From: Neolentinus lepideus HHB14362 ss-1
Taxonomy: Eukaryota > Basidiomycota > Agaricomycetes > Gloeophyllales > Gloeophyllaceae
DNA: 64,000 nucleotides
NCBI GenBank assembly: GCA_001632425.1
Contig: KV425554.1
Span: 294,634-358,633 of the forward strand
Reading direction: 5' to 3'
Shown in pieces: positions 55,263 to 64,000 of the stretch (position 1 is the first letter of the stretch; each line of letters begins with the position of its first letter). Under the pieces are notes generated by a model, which did not search any database, had not been told where the DNA came from, and worked only from the letters and a program-made list of their open reading frames with translations. The position numbers and the translations under genes were made by a program.

Positions 55263-56551
55263 ATGCCTCGCACGTCCGTGTCATCGCGCGAGTCACTCAG
55301 GTAGGCTAGCTAACAACACCATCGTCGGCTGCTGCATACCCTTCACGACTAATCCGAATCTCATGTAATAGGTTACATGTGCTAGAAAGCCTGCCTCCGC
55401 TTCCTGCGTTCCGGTCAGCGGACATCGAGAAGCAGGTATTCACCCATCGCAGCCTTCATGGACGGCCAAGCCACTTGTTCGAAGACTCCCCAGAGGATCC
55501 TGCGCCAGACAACGAAAAGTCAGTGACAATCGAGCGGAAGGCTTTTGAACGTGACATGACCGTGTCCGCATCGTCTCAGGCTAGAACACCAAGGCGATTC
55601 GGTCTTATTGCTCGTCGTAACTGACCTGCTGCGTGAAGAATACCCGTACCTGCGGGTAGGACCCTCGACGGTAAGCTGCGTAACACCATAGCTCACCTCA
55701 GGATCCCAGCTCATGCAAGGACACTAGAAAATGCGCTCTTTAGTGGTGACCAATGCTACCCTGGCAACCATGTAAGTCTACTCCCAGAGCGAGGACTAGG
55801 TCGTTATCCCACTCATGGTATGGGCCAGCTCGCAACAGTACAGGCTTCCTGACAGACTGCGTCAGCATGTCTCACAGTCTGTCGCCCTCCGTGCATCTGG
55901 TAGGGTACAAGGTATGTAGCGTCACTGAAGGTGATTTGATTACTGTAAGAAATTTCTGACCTTATATGCCTCAGCTGATCTATTTGAGGTCGGTCTCCGT
56001 TCTCAGATTCAGGATCATGCATTATAACTGTAACTGAATGTGCGCAGGCCTACGTGGGAGGACTATACATCGACCAAGGCATGGACGTCGTGAAATCCTG
56101 GCTAGTCGCTCTGCTCCGACCGTACGTTCAAGAGGCCTACCGCGTGGTCAAACAACAACATTCGACCATCCCGCCCGATGCAGAGCAGCTACCGCCATCC
56201 AGCTCCGAGTCAGAGGAACCCAGCGGCAGCAACACCGATACGCAACTGATACCGCCTCAATGCCACATTGCAGAGGCCCACAGCCCCCGCACACGACTTG
56301 GCACGCCCCCAACCGTGGGCCATCTGTCGCTCTTCAATCAGCACATTCACCGGCAGGATAAAGTCGTCGAATGGATCTACCAGTATCTCGGCACACGGTC
56401 GACGCCGATGTGGACTGCTCAAGTCATGATGAACGGGGAGTCGCTGGGTATCGGTACGGGGAGAACTAAGAAGCTGGCGAAAGACGCTGCTGCGAGACTG
56501 GGGCTGGACAAAATGGGTGTCCATGTGCCATACGTGTACACGGGTATGTAA
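55263..56551 (+). CDS. Ribonuclease III with C-terminal dsRNA-binding domain
   Basis: Seven exons (55263-55300, 55372-55518, 55580-55670, 55728-55771, 55829-55911, 55975-55988, 56048-56551) give 306 residues. Exon 6 is a 14-nt microexon. RNase III blocks: EKQVFTHRSLHG, NEKLEHQGDSVL (usual LEFLGD), LREEYPYLRVGPSTKMRS, VTNATLATISQQYRLPDRLR, SQSVALRASGRVQADLFEAYVGGLYIDQG. The four metal ligands (E and D of LExxGD, D and E of ADLFEA) are kept, so it should cut dsRNA. After a Ser/Pro linker, the dsRBD reads VVEWIYQYLGTRSTPMWTAQ and IGTGRTKKLAKDAAARLGL. Size fits yeast-type Rnt1 or a Dicer-less RNase III. Another donor near 56545 could add a short C-terminal exon. Confidence 0.9.
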
Positions 56552-56834
56552 GTTTCACCCCTTCATAGCACAGTGCTTGATTCTGACCGGTGCTCGCAAA
56601 GCGAAGCTTAGAGGCGCGATGAAAACGTTTCAACGACTCCGACGGATAACACTATTGAGAATAGGGAGGTAAACTGGATAGCTGCTGAGAATCTATGATA
56701 CAGCGTTATGGGAGACATGTCTGGTTTTGTATCATTACTGGTATCGTGCTGCGATATTGAAGCACATACAATAATTTTGAAACAATTTGCCCTGCCCCAC
56801 TCATCACGATCTGCTCTCAATCCCTCCTGCTTCT

Positions 56835-57227
56835 TCATGCATGGCTTGGAGGATCTCCGATGCGCCCGACTCTATCGACTGGTGGGGCACCCCAAACAAA
56901 GGTCTTCGTCCGGGGGTCTAATAGGCCAGGAAAGCGGCTATCCAGATATCTTGCAAGAAGACCTCTCGGTGCGGGTGAAGGAGCGAGCGAAGGCGGAATA
57001 ACTGGGATTGGATCGCCCGCCGCTGCGACTACTGTAGTCTCCCGAGCGTTCCTGGCCCTCTCCTCCGCCAGTGCCTTCGCCTGTTCGTCAACGTCGTCGA
57101 ATACGTCTTGGTTGACAGCCCGCATAGAGTACCACCAGACTCCTGCGGCGAAAGCGCCGATGGCGACACCAGTGATTGCGTTCCGTATTCGGTACGGTGC
57201 GCGTGCCCGTTTGAGTCCTGGCGACAT
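56835..57227 (-). CDS. COA3: Cytochrome c oxidase assembly factor 3 (COA3)
   Basis: It stabilises and regulates COX1 during complex IV assembly in the inner mitochondrial membrane. A single-exon frame encodes 130 residues. The first half carries the COA3 pattern: basic N-terminus (SPGLKRARAPYRIRNA), a membrane segment (TGVAIGAFAAGVWWYSMRAV), and the acidic-basic helix DVFDDVDEQAKALAEERA. The C-terminal half is Pro-rich and ends DRVGRIGDPPSHA, longer than in yeast but common in mushrooms. It lies 540 bp from the COX7A-like gene on the same strand, so two complex IV genes are neighbours. Confidence 0.88.
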   Translation of the reverse strand: MSPGLKRARAPYRIRNAITGVAIGAFAAGVWWYSMRAVNQDVFDDVDEQAKALAEERARNARETTVVAAAGDPIPVIPPSLAPSPAPRGLLARYLDSRFPGLLDPRTKTFVWGAPPVDRVGRIGDPPSHA

Positions 57228-57765
57228 GCCCTAGCTCGAGGTCGGAAGAGTTCAGAGACGAACTAGATTGTTGAAGCTCTCACATAGCCTTTGGGACGAT
57301 AAGAGCGTTCAGCAGCTTTTCTTGAGACATATGGATCCGACATGGTCGGCAATGACATGGAGAGGCAAGAACGCTTCGGTAAATGCCGACTTCATCCTCA
57401 CGAAAGTGTTTCAAAACCTTTCAAAACTCCTAATTATAACCTTACTTTGCACCTGCAACATTAACACGTACAACCAACAACTGCAAGCCACAACTCAAAT
57501 GGACATGAAATACGCCATCGTGTTACTCATGGTGAATGCCGGGAAAACACGTCTGATTCATCTCGAAAGAATTAGTTCAGCCAGTGCGGATGCTATCCTC
57601 CGATCCAACCGACACATTCTACGAACATGCCAATAGAGACCATGCTCGAAGCGTCCGATCATTTTGGTAGACGGACATCGTCGTGGTAAGAGGCACGGGT
57701 GGTGGAAACATCGGTCAGGATTTAGACTGAAGACATTGCATTTATCCATCGTATGGACTCTACGT
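57228..57765. other. Intergenic region between two complex IV genes
   Basis: It holds the COA3 promoter and the 3' end of the COX7A-like gene. A 122-codon plus frame at 57268-57636 has no features and is antisense to the likely promoter. Confidence 0.45.
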
Positions 57766-58179
57766 TTACTCGGTCTTCTTGCCCTAGATTGACATGTACA
57801 AATCAGTCAACAATACATTAATTCAAAGAAAAACTACACACCTTAATCAAGGAGAAGGCTCCGTACGCACTGCTCAGCATGCCGATCGTGAACAGGGTGT
57901 AGTACGACGCTAACACAGGGTGAGACGTAAATCTTTGAGGGCTACATCACACACATACCCATGTAAATGTTTGACCGGGGCAGACGGTAGTAGATGGGCG
58001 CGGTGGAGCGCTATTTGACCTTTAGCAATGAGTTAATAGCAGCGGGCATTCTGATCACGCACCTGCACCAACTGCTGGCGCTCAATGATGTGGTATGGCT
58101 CTGCGAATCATAATGCCATCCCGAACAGTTCCCCAAAACGCAACTGTCGGTACTTACTATTCACGAGAGCGTTGAACAT
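57766..58179 (-). CDS. Cytochrome c oxidase subunit 7A-like protein
   Basis: Five very small exons (58158-58179, 58063-58100, 57959-58010, 57842-57909, 57766-57783) join to 65 residues, a gene missed by simple frame searches. The protein is MFNALVNKPYHIIERQQ, then RSTAPIYYRLPRSNIYM and a single membrane segment SYYTLFTIGMLSSAYGAFSLIKG, ending GKKTE. Size, N-terminal short matrix helix and one transmembrane segment fit fungal Cox7/VIIa. All splice sites are canonical. The call rests on architecture and remembered similarity (KPIY-type block, LIRGK-like end). It is head to head with YAF9 across 107 bp. Confidence 0.75.
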
Positions 58180-58286
58180 CGTGGAATGGTTTTATCAGAG
58201 TACTCTAGGCGATAGAGTGAGTTGGTTATTGGGCGGAGTTTAAAAGCTGCCTCTCCCGGTGGCCTCCGACAACACTCTCGACCACC
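58180..58286. promoter_or_regulatory. Divergent promoter of the COX7A-like gene and YAF9
   Basis: Only 107 bp lie between the two start codons, the shortest such gap in the window. Confidence 0.5.
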
Positions 58287-59149
58287 ATGGCTGAACGCGT
58301 TCGCCAACGAGTATGCACGCGTCTTTCCTCTCTGCACTTGGCTTAAATGCGTCCTCGATAAATTCTAGGGCATAAGTATATTCAGGCCGATAGTCTATGG
58401 CAACACCGCGACGGTCTTGACCCAGGAAGAAAGGAATGCGCTGAGCACGCCGGACCACACGCATAAGTGGACCGTGGCCGTAAGGAGCGCGGCATCTGCA
58501 CCAGATTCAGATATCGTTGGAGGGGCTGATGATCTGAGCTATTTTATTAAACGAGTCACTTTCAAGCTACACGAGACGTATGCAAATCCTACGCGAAGTG
58601 AGCGGCATTCCTTCCGATCTCCCCAGGATGCTGATTGGTACAGATGTGGACAAGCCACCTTTCGAGGTCTCTGAAACCGGCTGGGGAGAGTTTGATATTC
58701 AAATTCGTATTACTTTCGTACCGGAGTCTGGCGAGAAGGCCATCAGCTTCTTCCACCATCTCAAGCTTCACCCTTGGACCGCGACCACTGAGCCTGAAAT
58801 CCCGCCTCTAGAAGAGGCCCTGAAAATAGGTCCCGTGCACTCTTGGCAATATGACGAGATCGTCTTCAATGACCCTTTCCAATCCTTCCTCCAAACTTTG
58901 CTTGCGCACCCGCCGACGCCACTTCCCAAGACGAAACGGAGGCCGATCCCTTTCCACGCGACCAACCCAGGATCGCTGGAAGCCTCTAAAGGCGGCGTTC
59001 CCGAGTTCACCGCCCTCATGGAGAAGGAGGAAGCTGAGCGACTTGACGTCGCTAAACAGGCTGTCATCGCCGAGACTGACAAGTGGAGGAACATACTCAT
59101 CGAGAAAGAAAAAGAGTTGAAAAAATTGAAGAAACAGCTCGAGGCATAA
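58287..59149 (+). CDS. YAF9: YEATS-domain protein YAF9 (GAS41)
   Basis: It reads acylated histone H3 tails as part of NuA4 and SWR1. Three exons (58287-58310, 58369-58597, 58644-59149) give 252 residues. The YEATS domain starts GISIFRPIVYGNTA and continues HTHKWTVAVRSA, GADDLSYFIKRVTFKLHETY, NVDKPPFEVSETGWGEFDIQ and ITFVPESG, FFHHLKLHPW. The aromatic reader residues (His near HETY, Tyr/Trp of GWGEF) are in place. The C-terminus is the coiled coil used for complex binding (AVIAETDKWRNILIEKEKELKKLKKQLEA region). A Pro/Lys-rich loop at residues 165-195 is the usual variable part. SWC4, encoded near 4-6 kb, is a partner subunit. Confidence 0.96.
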
Positions 59150-59270
59150 CGGTTTCACTGTGGTCTGCAATGTCTATTAGTATACATGCTGCTGTAACCG
59201 AGCTATCGATACACTGGGAAGCATTGGGTTGAAACAATGAGCAGACAGATTGAACCATGTGGATCGTTAA

Positions 59271-64000
<4,730 letters not shown>

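Overview
The window looks like nuclear DNA of a filamentous basidiomycete, most likely an Agaricomycete. Genes are dense, on both strands, and mostly cut by many 48-65 bp introns of the GT(A/G)NGN...YAG type. The encoded proteins are typical eukaryotic housekeeping families (gamma-tubulin complex, ATR kinase, SWR1/NuA4 subunits, TREX-2-type PCI protein, mitochondrial assembly factors). There is no bacterial-type operon, rRNA, tRNA or CRISPR. Placement below the class is inference. I rebuilt exon chains by hand and kept those whose frames and splice phases close. For most genes the exon sums are exact multiples of three; one-base errors in individual junctions remain possible.

Layout. 1-6 kb: lipoate-protein ligase (runs off the left edge), complex I subunit NDUFA8, a small ubiquitin-like protein, complex I assembly factor NDUFAF3, and SWC4/DMAP1. 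6.4-11.7 kb: a basic hypothetical protein, a Yop1/REEP protein with a very long disordered tail, and BUD31. 12.3-19.5 kb: a KHA1-type K+/H+ antiporter and two hypothetical proteins (one tail-anchored, one serine-rich). 19.9-25.1 kb: a glycerophosphodiester phosphodiesterase, a coiled-coil protein and lysophosphatidate acyltransferase. 25.4-39.3 kb: a GC-rich stretch with a NOL11/UTP8-like nucleolar protein, gephyrin-type molybdenum cofactor synthase, KEX1 carboxypeptidase, an ER thioredoxin-fold protein, MGM101 and a gamma-tubulin complex component. 39.4-44.2 kb: a VWA-domain protein, a PCID2/THP1/CSN12 protein and a DsbA-like protein. 44.2-46.4 kb: gene-free, holding a 1.18 kb element with 25 bp terminal inverted repeats. 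46.4-64 kb: mitochondrial GatB, poly(A) polymerase, a membrane-anchored beta-helix protein, an RNase III with a 14-nt microexon, COA3, a COX7A-like subunit, YAF9, and the kinase end of ATR/MEC1 (runs off the right edge).

Themes. Seven of about 33 genes serve mitochondria (lipoylation, complex I subunit and assembly, mtDNA maintenance, Gln-tRNA amidation, complex IV assembly and subunit). Two subunits shared by or linked to SWR1 and NuA4 (SWC4, YAF9) lie at opposite ends. Nine gene pairs are head to head across 107-425 bp and so probably share promoters. I found no secondary-metabolite cluster, mating locus or defence island. The least explained items are the ubiquitin-like orphan whose first coding exon is only ATG, the inverted-repeat element, the GC-rich block whose right edge falls inside a gene, and several lineage-restricted disordered proteins.
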